A program made the translations under genes and the position numbers. Below are positions 1 through 8,114 of a DNA stretch of 16,441 bases, one piece after another. The stretch is taken from positions 1 through 16,441 of the forward strand of contig JAKSKC010000023.1 in NCBI GenBank assembly GCA_024401945.1, read 5' to 3'. Under the pieces are notes generated by a model, which saw only the letters and a list, made by a program, of their open reading frames with translations, searched no databases and was not told where the DNA came from. Every line of letters begins with the position of its first letter. Positions within the stretch are counted from its first letter, which is position 1. This stretch comes from Bacteroidales bacterium (lineage in GTDB: Bacteria > Bacteroidota > Bacteroidia > Bacteroidales > UBA932).

Positions 1-322
1 AGTCTTCGGCAAGCCGATAGGGGGGGATATCGTGAACAGCAAGAAAAGCTGGCTGCTCGTGAACGCCCTTCTGAAGGCCGATGACAGGAAGGAACTTCTC
101 GATGCCATGGCGCTTCCTGTCGGAAACGAGGCGCAGAGGAGCCGCAAGATAGAGACCGTCAGGTCCATTTACCGCAGACTCGGCGTCGACGAGGATGCAA
201 GGAACGAGATCTCGGGATATTCCGCCCTTGCATTGCAGTCAGTGGCCGGTCTCAAGATAGGTCCGTTGAGGCTCGAGGGGTTGAAGAGATTCGCCGAAGG
301 CCTTGTGGGCAGGGTCAGATAA
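1..322 (+). CDS. Polyprenyl (isoprenyl) diphosphate synthase, C-terminal part
   Basis: This is the 3' end of a gene that begins before the window; the frame is open from base 2 and stops with TAA at 320-322. The first visible residues read VFGKPIGGDIVNSKKSWLL, which matches the region just after the second Asp-rich motif of class I trans-isoprenyl diphosphate synthases (the FGKxxGGDxxxxKKT stretch). The missing upstream part would carry both DDxxD motifs. Such enzymes condense isopentenyl diphosphate with allylic diphosphates to make farnesyl, geranylgeranyl or longer chains for quinones and undecaprenyl carriers. Chain length cannot be judged because the determining residues lie outside the window. 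A GTG at 32 could be taken as a start, but it lies inside the conserved motif and would leave a useless fragment. The gene converges on the minus-strand rdgB-U32 fusion with only 3 bases between stop codons. Confidence 0.88.
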   Translation, partial: VFGKPIGGDIVNSKKSWLLVNALLKADDRKELLDAMALPVGNEAQRSRKIETVRSIYRRLGVDEDARNEISGYSALALQSVAGLKIGPLRLEGLKRFAEGLVGRVR

Positions 323-325
323 GCC

Positions 326-2182
326 TTATTCCCAGATATATATCTTGTCTCCGCGGCGGAGCCTTTCGAAGGTAGGGTCTCCGTCGTCCGGAACTATCGC
401 CACCGAGCAGCGTACGCCCTTCTCCGCCTTTTCCGCGGACTCCAGATTCACCCTCATGTCGTTGACCGTGAATTCAACGTCCCCTGTCGTCGCTCCGATG
501 GCCATGGCCTTGTCCCCGAGCTTGAGGGCGGCGGATTCTATCGAGATCTCCGCAACCCCTATCCGGTCGAACCAGTTGGTGACCTTTCCGCTGTAGACCT
601 TCTTCCTGCTTGACTGGGAGCCGTAGACGTCGCTCCATTGTCCCAGATATGCGCCCTGGTAGTATCCGTCCCAGAAACCCCTGTTGAAGACCTGCGCGAG
701 CTCCTCCTTGAGTTCGCCGGCCATCCGGGCGTTGAAGTTTCCTGACATAACGGCGTCCGCCGCCTTGCGGTAGCAGGAGGTGCAGCGCTTCACGTATTCC
801 GCGCTGCGGGCCCTTCCCTCTATCTTGAACACCCTGACTCCGGAGTCTATTATCCTGTCCATGAATTCGATGGTACAGAGGTCCTTCGGTGACATTATGT
901 ATTTGTTGTCCACTACGAGCTGCTTGCCGGTCTCGAGGTCCGTAACCTCATAGCCGCGGCGGCATACCTGATAGCACTCACCGCGGTTGGCCGACGCCCC
1001 GTATTCGTGCAGACTCAGATAGCACTTCCCCGAAATTGCCATGCAGAGGGCTCCGTGGGCGAACATCTCTATCCTCACCTGCTTTCCGGAAGGTCCGCAG
1101 ATGTTTTCGCGCACTATGGTTTCGTGGATATCCTTCACCTGGTCGAGGTTGAGTTCCCTTGCGAGCACCACGACATCGGCGAAGCGCGCATAGAAGCGCA
1201 GCGCCTCCGCATTGGATATGCTGAGCTGGGTGGAGATATGCACCTCGAGCCCTATCTCCCGGCAGTACTGGATGGCTGCCATATCGCTGGCTATGATGGC
1301 TGTGACACCCGCTTCCTTCGCGGCGTCAAGGGCCTCCCTCATAGGGGCGAGGTCCTCCTGATAAAGCACTATGTTGAGCGTCAGGTAGCTTTTCACGCCG
1401 TTCTCGCGGCATATCCTCACCACCTCCTTGAGGTCTTCAGGGGAGAAGTTGTTGGCGGAGTGGGAGCGCATGTTGAGTCTGCCGACACCGAAATAGACCG
1501 AATCGGCCCCTCCCTGTATGGCCGCGTGAAGGCATTCGAAATTCCCCGCAGGGGCCATTATCTCGAGCCCTTCCCCCGCCTTGTGCGCCTTCAGCCAGGC
1601 AACCATGCTTCTGATGGCCTTGCCTCTGTGCGATATGGCGTTCTTGGTTTCCTCCGGAAGTTCCGCCACCGTCCTGTCGGGGTAGTCGTCCGCTATGAAG
1701 ACAGGGTCGTAGCCGAATCCTCCGCAACCGGCCTGCGAGAAGGCGATCCTTCCTTCCATACAGCCTTCGAAGTAGTGCGGGACTCCTCCCGAAATATAGG
1801 TTATCACGCTGCGGAACCTGGCCTTCCTGTCCACAGGGACGCCTCCGTTGAGTTCGTCCTTCTTCCTGAGCTCCGCGAGGAGCTTGACCATATTGTCCCC
1901 GAACGAGCAGCCCTCTCCCGCGTACCTTGCAGTATACACGCCCGGAGCTCCGTCCAGGGCGTCAACCTCAAGTCCGGTGTCATCCGCGAAGCAGTCCATC
2001 CCCGTGCGTCTGTATATATCTTCCGCTTTGAGCAGGGAATTGGCCTTGAGTGTGTCTCCGGTCTCCTCCACTTCGTCGTTTATACCCATCTGTGCAGGGC
2101 TGATGAGCTCGAAATCATCTCCCAGAATCTCCTGTGCCTCGCGCAGTTTCCCTTTGTTTCCCGTAGCGAAAATGACTTTCAT
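326..2182 (-). CDS. rdgB: RdgB/HAM1 nucleotide pyrophosphatase fused to U32 (TrhP-like) protein
   Basis: One uninterrupted 618-residue frame carries two complete domains. Residues 1-199 are an RdgB/HAM1 (ITPase family) XTP/dITP diphosphatase: ATGNKGK at 6-12, FADDTGLEVDAL at 65-76, FGYDPVF at 156-162 and SHRGKA at 184-189. This enzyme hydrolyses non-canonical purine triphosphates to monophosphates and keeps them out of DNA and RNA. After a short linker (about 200-205), residues 206-618 are a U32 protein: EIMAPAGNFE, the U32 signature EMFAHGALCMAISGKCYLS (372-390), further cysteines at 402 and 406, and KIEGRARSAEYV (453-464). This arrangement resembles E. coli TrhP (YegQ), which with its cysteine-rich site takes part in prephenate-dependent hydroxylation of tRNA uridine 34. 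Despite the family name, proteolysis is doubtful. The two activities are normally separate proteins; here the codons run through with no stop or frameshift. The start ATG at 2182 overlaps the recO stop (ATGA), so translation is probably coupled. Confidence 0.92.
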   Translation of the reverse strand: MKVIFATGNKGKLREAQEILGDDFELISPAQMGINDEVEETGDTLKANSLLKAEDIYRRTGMDCFADDTGLEVDALDGAPGVYTARYAGEGCSFGDNMVKLLAELRKKDELNGGVPVDRKARFRSVITYISGGVPHYFEGCMEGRIAFSQAGCGGFGYDPVFIADDYPDRTVAELPEETKNAISHRGKAIRSMVAWLKAHKAGEGLEIMAPAGNFECLHAAIQGGADSVYFGVGRLNMRSHSANNFSPEDLKEVVRICRENGVKSYLTLNIVLYQEDLAPMREALDAAKEAGVTAIIASDMAAIQYCREIGLEVHISTQLSISNAEALRFYARFADVVVLARELNLDQVKDIHETIVRENICGPSGKQVRIEMFAHGALCMAISGKCYLSLHEYGASANRGECYQVCRRGYEVTDLETGKQLVVDNKYIMSPKDLCTIEFMDRIIDSGVRVFKIEGRARSAEYVKRCTSCYRKAADAVMSGNFNARMAGELKEELAQVFNRGFWDGYYQGAYLGQWSDVYGSQSSRKKVYSGKVTNWFDRIGVAEISIESAALKLGDKAMAIGATTGDVEFTVNDMRVNLESAEKAEKGVRCSVAIVPDDGDPTFERLRRGDKIYIWE

Positions 2183-2823
2183 TTGAATATCTCCTGTAAT
2201 ATGTTCAGTGAACGGATGTTGATGTTGCTTTCAGTGTGATGCCCTATGTACTTGAGCAGGATCTCCGCTATGGCCGCGCGGGCATTCCCGCTGAGCGGAA
2301 GCAGCAGAGCCCCGGCCTCGGGGAGCTCGATGAGCTGCCGTATGGTCTGGAGCCAGGTTCCCGCGAAGGGTGCGATGTCAGCGGCCGAAGGGCTGAACCC
2401 GAGCGCCCCGGCGAACTCCAGCAGCCATCTGAGATGATAGTTGGCCGCGTTCCCCGGCAGGGCGTCGAGGGTCCTTATGCTCGACGAGCACCATTCGTAG
2501 AGTCCGTCTTCGTTGGCACCATCCTTGACAGTCCTCCAGAGCACCTCGCTCATGAACACGGCGATCGAGGTTTTGTAGAGATTGTTCCTGATGCCCTGCA
2601 GGGCTGACAGGGCCGATATCCCGGATACCCGCCATAGGTCGGATTTGGGATTTTCGGTGATTTCGCCCTCCAGAAGGCTCAGGGGCTGGTACAGACCCAT
2701 CGAACGGCCGGACCTGCATATGAATGACCGCCGGCCCCAATCGGATGAAAGGGTGTGCAGAACCAGGGAATTGTCCCCCACGCGCGTGGTGTTAAGAACT
2801 ATGAAACTGCAACGGTACTTCAT
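2179..2823 (-). CDS. recO: DNA repair protein RecO
   Basis: This 214-residue protein resembles Bacteroidota RecO. It has an N-terminal OB-fold segment (about 1-80: the FIVLNTTRVGDNSLVLHTLS strand region, then LYQPLSLLEGEI) followed by a helical domain ending in KYIGHHTESNINIRSL near the C terminus, a motif typical of the family in this phylum. RecO binds single-stranded DNA and SSB and, with RecR, loads RecA during gap repair. It is somewhat shorter than the roughly 240-residue norm, and no CxxC pair for the zinc finger found in some RecO proteins is visible. The start ATG is at 2823-2821. Its stop overlaps the start of the rdgB fusion by four bases, making a two-gene unit. A -7-like TACCTTTA lies at 2839-2832 on this strand, a one-base mismatch to TAnnTTTG and only a weak promoter candidate. 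The gene is divergent from the S41 protease, 38 bases away. Confidence 0.9.
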   Translation of the reverse strand: MKYRCSFIVLNTTRVGDNSLVLHTLSSDWGRRSFICRSGRSMGLYQPLSLLEGEITENPKSDLWRVSGISALSALQGIRNNLYKTSIAVFMSEVLWRTVKDGANEDGLYEWCSSSIRTLDALPGNAANYHLRWLLEFAGALGFSPSAADIAPFAGTWLQTIRQLIELPEAGALLLPLSGNARAAIAEILLKYIGHHTESNINIRSLNILQEIFK

Positions 2824-2826
2824 ATT

Positions 2827-2857
2827 TTCGATAAAGGTACAATTTTTATTACATTTG
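2827..2857 (+). promoter_or_regulatory. Bacteroidetes-type promoter for the S41 protease gene
   Basis: TACATTTG at 2850-2857 fits the -7 consensus TAnnTTTG exactly. TTCG at 2827-2830 lies exactly 19 bases upstream, with one mismatch to the -33 element TTTG. Only four bases separate the -7 box from the ATG at 2862, so the transcript would start at or next to the start codon, giving a leaderless or nearly leaderless mRNA. The position of transcription start is inferred from the element, not seen. Confidence 0.6.
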
Positions 2858-2861
2858 TGGT

Positions 2862-4484
2862 ATGAAACATAGAATCATCTTCATTCTCGCAATACTGCTG
2901 CCTGTGGCCGCAGGAGCCCAGTCCAGAAGCTTCACTATGGGCAAGTGGCTGGAACTCAGGACAGCTATCCTCAAGGAACTCAACACTTCCTACGTAGATT
3001 CCCTTCCTGTCGAAAGGATGGAAAGGGCTGCGGTTGACGCGATGCTCTCACAGCTCGACCCGTACACGGTGTATGTCCCGGCCGAGGAGGACGAGGACCT
3101 GGAGATGATGGTCAACAGGTCATACGGAGGCATAGGTGCGGTTATCTACAAGCCGGACCTCCAGGATTTCATAAGGATAAACGAACCTTACGCAGGCTCT
3201 CCGGCCGCCCGTGCCGGAATCCGCTGCGGTGACAGGATAATGGCAATCGACGGTGAGACCACAACAGGGCTGACCGCTGACCAGAGCAGTTCGAAGATGC
3301 GCGGGGAACCGGGGACGGAACTCACCCTCAAGGTGAAGAAAGCCCACACCGGAGATACTCTCGACATCAAGGTCATCAGGGAGAAGATCCATCTCCCGGA
3401 CATCGAGTACGCCGGGATACTTTCCGACGGGACTACCGGATACATCCTCCAGACCGGATTCACGGAAGGCGTGGGGGACGATATGAGAAGGAAGGTTGCG
3501 GAACTCAGGGAGAAGGGTATCACGAAACTGATCATCGACCTCCGTGGAAACGGGGGAGGCCTGCTCAACGAGGCTGTCAAGATAGTGTCCATCTTTGTCC
3601 CGGAAGATTCCGAGGTCGTGACCTCCAAGGGGCCTGACCCGCGTCAGAACTACGTTTACAGGACGAAGCAGAAACCGCTTGACCTTGAGATCCCTCTTGT
3701 CGTGATGGTGAATTCCGCTTCGGCTTCGGCATCCGAAATCGTCGCCGGGGCGCTCCAGGATTACGACAGGGCTACCATAATGGGCAGGAGAACCTATGGA
3801 AAGGGTCTTGTCCAGTCCATCAGACCGCTTCCTTACGGCAGCAAGATGAAGGTCACCGTAGCCAAATACTATACCCCGAGCGGCCGCTGTGTGCAGGCTA
3901 TAGACTATTCGAACAGGAACGAGGACGGAAGCGTCGGGCATATCCCTGATTCCCTCACCCACGAATTCAGGACCGCCGCCGGAAGGACAGTAAGGGACGG
4001 AGGCGGAGTCACCCCTGATGTGGAACTCCATCCCGAGGAGTTCAGCAGACTCACCTATGCACTGGTTCTCAGCGGGGTTGTGGACCATTATGCCCTCGAT
4101 TACGCTGAAAGGCACGAATCGATACCTGCCCTGGAGGATTTCCATTTCACTGATGCCGACTATGACGATTTCGTCAGCTTCGCCCTCGGCGAGACCTTCG
4201 ACTACCGTTCGAGCGCCAAGGCGTATTTCGACAATATGCTGCAGGAACTCCGCAAGGACGGTCTGGACGAGGCCGTCAAAGCCCAGACCGATGCGCTCGG
4301 CAAGGCCCTCGACATAGAGAAGGAGCAGTTCCTGAGGATGAAGAAAGAGGAAATAATCCCGTTCATCGAGGAGGAACTCGCGGTCAGGTACTATTTCCAG
4401 GAGGCCGGAGTGGCGGTAAGGCTGCGTTACGACGACGAAGTGCGTCAGGCGATGGGCAGTCCGCTGATATCTATACCGGACTAG
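2862..4484 (+). CDS. Exported S41 family C-terminal processing peptidase (Ctp/Prc-like)
   Basis: This 540-residue serine protease begins with a signal peptide (MKHRIIFILAILLPVAAGAQ, probable cleavage after AGA at 17-19). It therefore acts in the periplasm or at the outer face of the inner membrane. A PDZ domain lies at about 80-170 (YGGIGAVI, AGSPAARAGIRCGDRIMAIDG). The S41 core follows, with LIIDLRGNGGGLLNEAV at 223-239. NSASASASEIVAGALQD at 284-300 places the catalytic serine at 287 (N+3). TYGKGLVQ at 311-318 supplies Lys314 and Gln318, matching the Ser-Lys-Gln arrangement of CtpA/CtpB. Family members trim or degrade envelope proteins from their C termini; the PDZ domain recognises the substrate tail. 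The last about 130 residues are a charged helical extension. ATG 2862 is chosen because it gives an intact signal peptide immediately after the promoter. The 3' end overlaps the convergent permease gene by 14 bases. Confidence 0.92.
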   Translation: MKHRIIFILAILLPVAAGAQSRSFTMGKWLELRTAILKELNTSYVDSLPVERMERAAVDAMLSQLDPYTVYVPAEEDEDLEMMVNRSYGGIGAVIYKPDLQDFIRINEPYAGSPAARAGIRCGDRIMAIDGETTTGLTADQSSSKMRGEPGTELTLKVKKAHTGDTLDIKVIREKIHLPDIEYAGILSDGTTGYILQTGFTEGVGDDMRRKVAELREKGITKLIIDLRGNGGGLLNEAVKIVSIFVPEDSEVVTSKGPDPRQNYVYRTKQKPLDLEIPLVVMVNSASASASEIVAGALQDYDRATIMGRRTYGKGLVQSIRPLPYGSKMKVTVAKYYTPSGRCVQAIDYSNRNEDGSVGHIPDSLTHEFRTAAGRTVRDGGGVTPDVELHPEEFSRLTYALVLSGVVDHYALDYAERHESIPALEDFHFTDADYDDFVSFALGETFDYRSSAKAYFDNMLQELRKDGLDEAVKAQTDALGKALDIEKEQFLRMKKEEIIPFIEEELAVRYYFQEAGVAVRLRYDDEVRQAMGSPLISIPD

Positions 4485-5325
4485 ATCCGTAGGCAAGCAG
4501 AGCCATACCGCAGAGCAGGAGCGCCAGGTCCAGAGCCTTGGCGCGGATGTTCCTTTCCTTGAACAGGATGGCGCCTAGGGTGAACGTTACTATCACGGAC
4601 CCCCTTCTCAATATCGATATCACGGACAGCAGCGCCCCTTCCTGCTTGAGTGAGCAGAAATACAGGGCATCGGCTCCGGTCAGGAGAACGGCGACAATGA
4701 GAAGCATCCAGTCCCAATGGAATCTCTCGGCATTCTTACCGTCCCGGAGCGCCTTGAGAAGAACGACCAGACCCATAAGGATGCACACGTACAGGTTTGT
4801 CCAGCCCTGCACGAAGAAAGGTTCCATGGTATGTATCACGTATTTGTCAAGCAGGGCGCTTCCCACACCTGTGAAGATGGACACAACCATCCAGGAGAAA
4901 CCCCTGTTGTGGAGGAAATGTATTCCTTCCTTCTTGCTTGAACGGCTCAGGAGAAAGAGGGCGGTCAGGGCGATGACGGTACCGCTCCATTGCCAGAAAT
5001 TGAGTTTCTCCGAAAATATGATTATCGACAGGATGACCACGAACACCGGTCTCGATGCCTTCAGCGTGCTGACGGTGGTCAGCGGCAGGAGTTTCATTGC
5101 AATCAGGCCCGATATCCAGGACAGGGTTACGAGAATTGCCTTCGGCACCAGAAGCAGGTGGTCGTGAGCCGTACCTATGCGCAGGGACGGCGAGAGTATG
5201 GCGGTGGAGAGCACTGAAACGGCGAGAAGAACCCACATTACTGAATTCCGACGCAGAGACTGTTTCTTCGCCACATCGTAGGAGCCCAGCAGAATAGCTG
5301 AGGCCAATGCCATCAAAAACCACAT
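4471..5325 (-). CDS. DMT superfamily (EamA-like) permease
   Basis: This hydrophobic protein of 284 residues has about ten membrane segments in two repeated halves, as in EamA-domain drug/metabolite transporters. Visible features are the opening WFLMALASAILLGSYDVAKK, the LKASRPVFVVILSIIIFSEK stretch closing the first half, and the matching ILRRGSVIVTFTLGAILFKE in the second half. Such carriers sit in the inner membrane and move small metabolites, but the substrate cannot be read from sequence. I chose ATG 5325 (MWFLMALAS). A longer frame opening at TTG 5346 would overlap the -7 promoter box and adds only seven residues. The gene is divergent from uvrA and converges on the S41 protease, its last 14 bases overlapping that coding region. 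No terminator is visible at this junction. Confidence 0.86.
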   Translation of the reverse strand: MWFLMALASAILLGSYDVAKKQSLRRNSVMWVLLAVSVLSTAILSPSLRIGTAHDHLLLVPKAILVTLSWISGLIAMKLLPLTTVSTLKASRPVFVVILSIIIFSEKLNFWQWSGTVIALTALFLLSRSSKKEGIHFLHNRGFSWMVVSIFTGVGSALLDKYVIHTMEPFFVQGWTNLYVCILMGLVVLLKALRDGKNAERFHWDWMLLIVAVLLTGADALYFCSLKQEGALLSVISILRRGSVIVTFTLGAILFKERNIRAKALDLALLLCGMALLAYGSSPV

Positions 5326-5343
5326 AATGTTCGCAAACGGCTG

Positions 5344-5351
5344 CAAAAGTA
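5344..5351 (-). promoter_or_regulatory. -7 promoter element for the EamA-like permease
   Basis: Read on the minus strand, 5351-5344 is TACTTTTG, an exact match to TAnnTTTG. It lies 18 bases before the chosen ATG at 5325, so the leader would be about 14 bases. No convincing TTTG-like element is seen 19 bases further upstream. Its presence argues against the TTG start at 5346. Confidence 0.5.
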
Positions 5352-5368
5352 ACCAAATTAATTGTTAA

Positions 5369-5384
5369 ATTAGCATCTGCTAAT
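5369..5384. repeat. Perfect 7-bp inverted repeat in the permease/uvrA divergent region
   Basis: ATTAGCA-TC-TGCTAAT has two perfectly complementary seven-base arms around a two-base centre. It ends six bases before the uvrA GTG. A two-base loop is too tight for a good RNA hairpin, so a dimeric DNA-binding protein site is more plausible. Its nearness to a repair gene suggests damage or stress control, but no known operator consensus was recognised. Confidence 0.6.
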
Positions 5385-5390
5385 CACGAC

Positions 5391-8114
5391 GTGAAAAAAA
5401 AGGAATACATAAGGATACGCGGAGCGTCCGCCCATAATCTCAAAAACGTGGATGTGGACATCCCCCGGGGGGATTTCGTGGTGGTCACGGGGGTCAGCGG
5501 CAGCGGCAAGTCCTCGCTGGCGTTCGACACCGTCTACGCGGAGGGGCAGAGGCGCTATATGAACACCCTCTCCCCGTATGCCAAGCACTTTATGGGCATA
5601 CTTGAGAAGCCTCAGGTTGAAAGCATCAGCGGACTCAGCCCGATCATAGCCATAGAGCAGAAGACCACGGGAAAGAATCCGCGCTCCACCGTGGGCACCA
5701 TAACCGAGATATCGGACTTTCTCAGGCTCCTTTATTCCAAGGCCTCCAAGGCATACTCTCCGGTGAGCGGGAAGGAGATGGTCCGTTACAATGATTCGCA
5801 GATAGTAGATCTTGTCATTGATGAATACAGGGACCGCAAATGCATCCTGCTCACACCTCTGGTAAGGGGAAGGAAGGGTCACTACAGGGAACTTTTCGAG
5901 CAGTTGCGCAAGAAGGGCTACAACCAGGTGCGCATAGACGGGGAGATATGCTCCCTCAATGACGTGGAGTCGCTCGACAGGTACAGGAACCATTTCATAG
6001 AACTGGTCGTGGACAAGCTGAAGCCCTGCGACGCCGACCGCAAGAGGATAAGCGCCTCGGTGCTCACGGCCCTGGGACAGGGCAAGGGATCCGTCGCCGT
6101 GATGGACGCGGAGACTGGGAAGCTGCGTCACTTCTCGAAGCATTTCGTGGAGCCCGACAACGGCATATCCATACGCGAACCTGCCCCGCACAGTTTCTCA
6201 TTCAACTCTCCCGAGGGCTGCTGTCCCCACTGCAAGGGACTGGGCACCATTGTGGACGTCAGTATGGATACCATAATCCCCGACAGGAGCCTCAGCGTGG
6301 CTCAGGGGGCGATAGTCCCTCTCGGAAAGATGCGCGAGAACAGGAAGTTCGACATAGTGCGCGGCCTTTCCCGCAAATTCGGATTCTCCCTCTTCGAGCC
6401 TGTCAGTGAACTTCCCGAAGAGGTGGTGAGCCTTCTGGTGTTCGGCTCCGACGACCTTGTAAGGATAGGGGAGGGCAACCAGTCCGAGATGACAAACTGG
6501 CCCGGAGTGGTGGATGATATCGAGGAAAAGATTGTCTGCCCTGTATGCAACGGCAGCCGTCTTAACGAGCAGGCCGGGTGCTTCAGGATAGACGGCAGGA
6601 GCATAAGCGAAGTGAGTGCGCTGGAGATTTCGGAACTCAAGCAGTGGCTGGATTCCCTGGAGTCCAAGTTCAGCGGGAGGGAGAATGCCGTCGCGAGGGA
6701 CGTTCTGAAGGAACTTTCGGACAGGGTGGGCTTCCTGATCAACGTAGGGCTCGACTATCTGTCGCTGGACAGGGCCACAGCATCGCTGTCAGGTGGCGAG
6801 AGCCAGAGGATAAGGCTCGCCACGCAGATAGGTTCCCGTCTGGTGAATGTGATATATGTGCTGGACGAACCGAGCATAGGTCTGCACCAGAGGGACAACC
6901 GCAAGCTGATATCGTCGCTGAAGGCTCTCAGGGACGAGGGCAATACCGTGCTTGTGGTAGAGCACGACAAGGATACTATGAAGTCCGCTGACTGGATAGT
7001 GGACATAGGACCCGGGGCCGGGGTCAACGGTGGCAATATCTGCTACAGCGGGCGGGCGGAGGAATTCGCCGGTTCCTGCATTGAGGAGAACAGGCCCGTT
7101 CCGGCAAGAAAGGCTCCCTGCGGGAAATTCCTTGAGCTCAAGGGGGCTTCGGGGAACAACCTGAAGGATGTGGACGTGGCGTTCCCCCTGGGGTGCATGA
7201 TAGGGATCAGCGGGGTCAGCGGAAGCGGCAAATCCACCCTGATCAACCAGACTCTGATGCCTGTGCTCAAGAACAAGTTCTACCACGCCAAATTCAAGGC
7301 CCTTCCATATCGGAAAATAGTGGGTCTGAGCAATATAGACAAGGTCATAGAGATAGACCAGAGCCCTATCGGCAGGTCTCCGCGCTCCAATCCTGCGACA
7401 TATACCGGCGTCTTCAACGACATAAGGGCACTTTTCGAGGATACCCCCGACGCCAAGGTGCGCGGATTCAGGGCGGGCCGGTTCTCGTTCAACGTGGAGG
7501 GCGGGCGCTGTCCTGACTGCAAGGGCGCCGGCATCAAGGTGGTGGAGATGAATTTCCTTCCATCAGTCAACGTGGTGTGCGAGACTTGCGGCGGAAAGCG
7601 CTACAAGGAGGATACGCTGGAAGTGAAATACAAGGGGAAGAGCATATACGATGTGCTGGAGATGCCGGTGAGCGAGGCCCTGGAATTCTTCGGCACCAGT
7701 CCTTCCATAGCCCCGAAACTGCAGGCTATGGCCGATGTGGGGTTGGGTTATGTGCGTCTGGGACAGTCTGCTGTCACCCTGTCGGGAGGCGAGAGCCAGA
7801 GGATGAAACTGGCGGCCGAACTGTTCAGGAAAGCCACAGGCAATACGCTCTATATGCTGGACGAGCCTACCACGGGGCTCCACGCAAAGGACGTCAGGGT
7901 GCTGATGGACGTGCTCCACAAACTCGTGGAACAGGGCAATACGGTGATAATAATAGAACATAATATGGATGTCCTGAGGGAAGTCGACTATCTGATCGAT
8001 ATGGGTCCCGGGGGAGGACGCAGCGGAGGAAGGATCGTCTCCTGCGGCACTCCCGAGGAGGTTTGTGCCGATCCGGCTTCAGTGACAGGCAAATATCTCA
8101 AGGAGGAATTATGA
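5391..8114 (+). CDS. uvrA: Excinuclease ABC subunit A (UvrA)
   Basis: This 907-residue protein is the damage-recognition ATPase of nucleotide excision repair; it dimerises, finds lesions and loads UvrB. Two ABC modules are complete. The first has Walker [10 protein letters not shown] at 34-42, signature LSGGESQR at 466-473 and Walker B VLDEPS at 490-495. The second has Walker [10 protein letters not shown] at 608-616, signature LSGGESQR at 797-804 and Walker [11 protein letters not shown] at 822-831. Zinc-site cysteines are visible at C278/C281 with C383/C386, and at C707/C710 with C730/C733. The insertion between the first Walker A and the first zinc cysteines (about 70-275), which carries the UvrB-binding region, is present; this is therefore canonical UvrA rather than a UvrA2-type paralog. 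It is slightly shorter than the usual 940 or so residues. The start is GTG 5391, since family members begin only a few residues before YIRIRGA. No exact TAnnTTTG box precedes it on this strand. The TGA overlaps the next gene's ATG (ATGA). Confidence 0.96.
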   Translation: MKKKEYIRIRGASAHNLKNVDVDIPRGDFVVVTGVSGSGKSSLAFDTVYAEGQRRYMNTLSPYAKHFMGILEKPQVESISGLSPIIAIEQKTTGKNPRSTVGTITEISDFLRLLYSKASKAYSPVSGKEMVRYNDSQIVDLVIDEYRDRKCILLTPLVRGRKGHYRELFEQLRKKGYNQVRIDGEICSLNDVESLDRYRNHFIELVVDKLKPCDADRKRISASVLTALGQGKGSVAVMDAETGKLRHFSKHFVEPDNGISIREPAPHSFSFNSPEGCCPHCKGLGTIVDVSMDTIIPDRSLSVAQGAIVPLGKMRENRKFDIVRGLSRKFGFSLFEPVSELPEEVVSLLVFGSDDLVRIGEGNQSEMTNWPGVVDDIEEKIVCPVCNGSRLNEQAGCFRIDGRSISEVSALEISELKQWLDSLESKFSGRENAVARDVLKELSDRVGFLINVGLDYLSLDRATASLSGGESQRIRLATQIGSRLVNVIYVLDEPSIGLHQRDNRKLISSLKALRDEGNTVLVVEHDKDTMKSADWIVDIGPGAGVNGGNICYSGRAEEFAGSCIEENRPVPARKAPCGKFLELKGASGNNLKDVDVAFPLGCMIGISGVSGSGKSTLINQTLMPVLKNKFYHAKFKALPYRKIVGLSNIDKVIEIDQSPIGRSPRSNPATYTGVFNDIRALFEDTPDAKVRGFRAGRFSFNVEGGRCPDCKGAGIKVVEMNFLPSVNVVCETCGGKRYKEDTLEVKYKGKSIYDVLEMPVSEALEFFGTSPSIAPKLQAMADVGLGYVRLGQSAVTLSGGESQRMKLAAELFRKATGNTLYMLDEPTTGLHAKDVRVLMDVLHKLVEQGNTVIIIEHNMDVLREVDYLIDMGPGGGRSGGRIVSCGTPEEVCADPASVTGKYLKEEL
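8100..8106 (+). promoter_or_regulatory. Perfect Shine-Dalgarno sequence before the nucleoside kinase
   Basis: AAGGAGG, fully complementary to the 16S anti-Shine-Dalgarno, lies at the end of uvrA and four bases before the ATG at 8111. Such sites are rare in Bacteroidota, whose ribosomes largely do not use them. Part of the match is forced by the uvrA C-terminal codons for Lys-Glu-Glu, so it may be chance. It supports ATG 8111 as the start. Confidence 0.45.

Noticed and set aside
1007..2239. Long open frame (410 codons) on the plus strand opposite the rdgB-U32 fusion
   Set aside because: It has no recognisable domain and low-complexity His/Arg/Val-rich composition, and the opposite strand carries all family motifs. 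It is an antisense shadow caused by GC-biased codon use.
3120..4496. Long open frame (458 codons) on the minus strand opposite the S41 protease
   Set aside because: The plus strand encodes an intact signal peptide, PDZ and S41 catalytic motifs; the antisense translation resembles no family.
5370..6191. Minus-strand open frame of 273 codons within uvrA
   Set aside because: It is a shadow of the uvrA first ABC module with no motifs of its own, and it would cover the divergent promoter region.
5391..8114. Possibility that this UvrA is an accessory UvrA2 or ABC-F-like drug-resistance protein
   Set aside because: The UvrB-binding insertion, both zinc modules and both ABC signatures are present, so canonical UvrA fits best.
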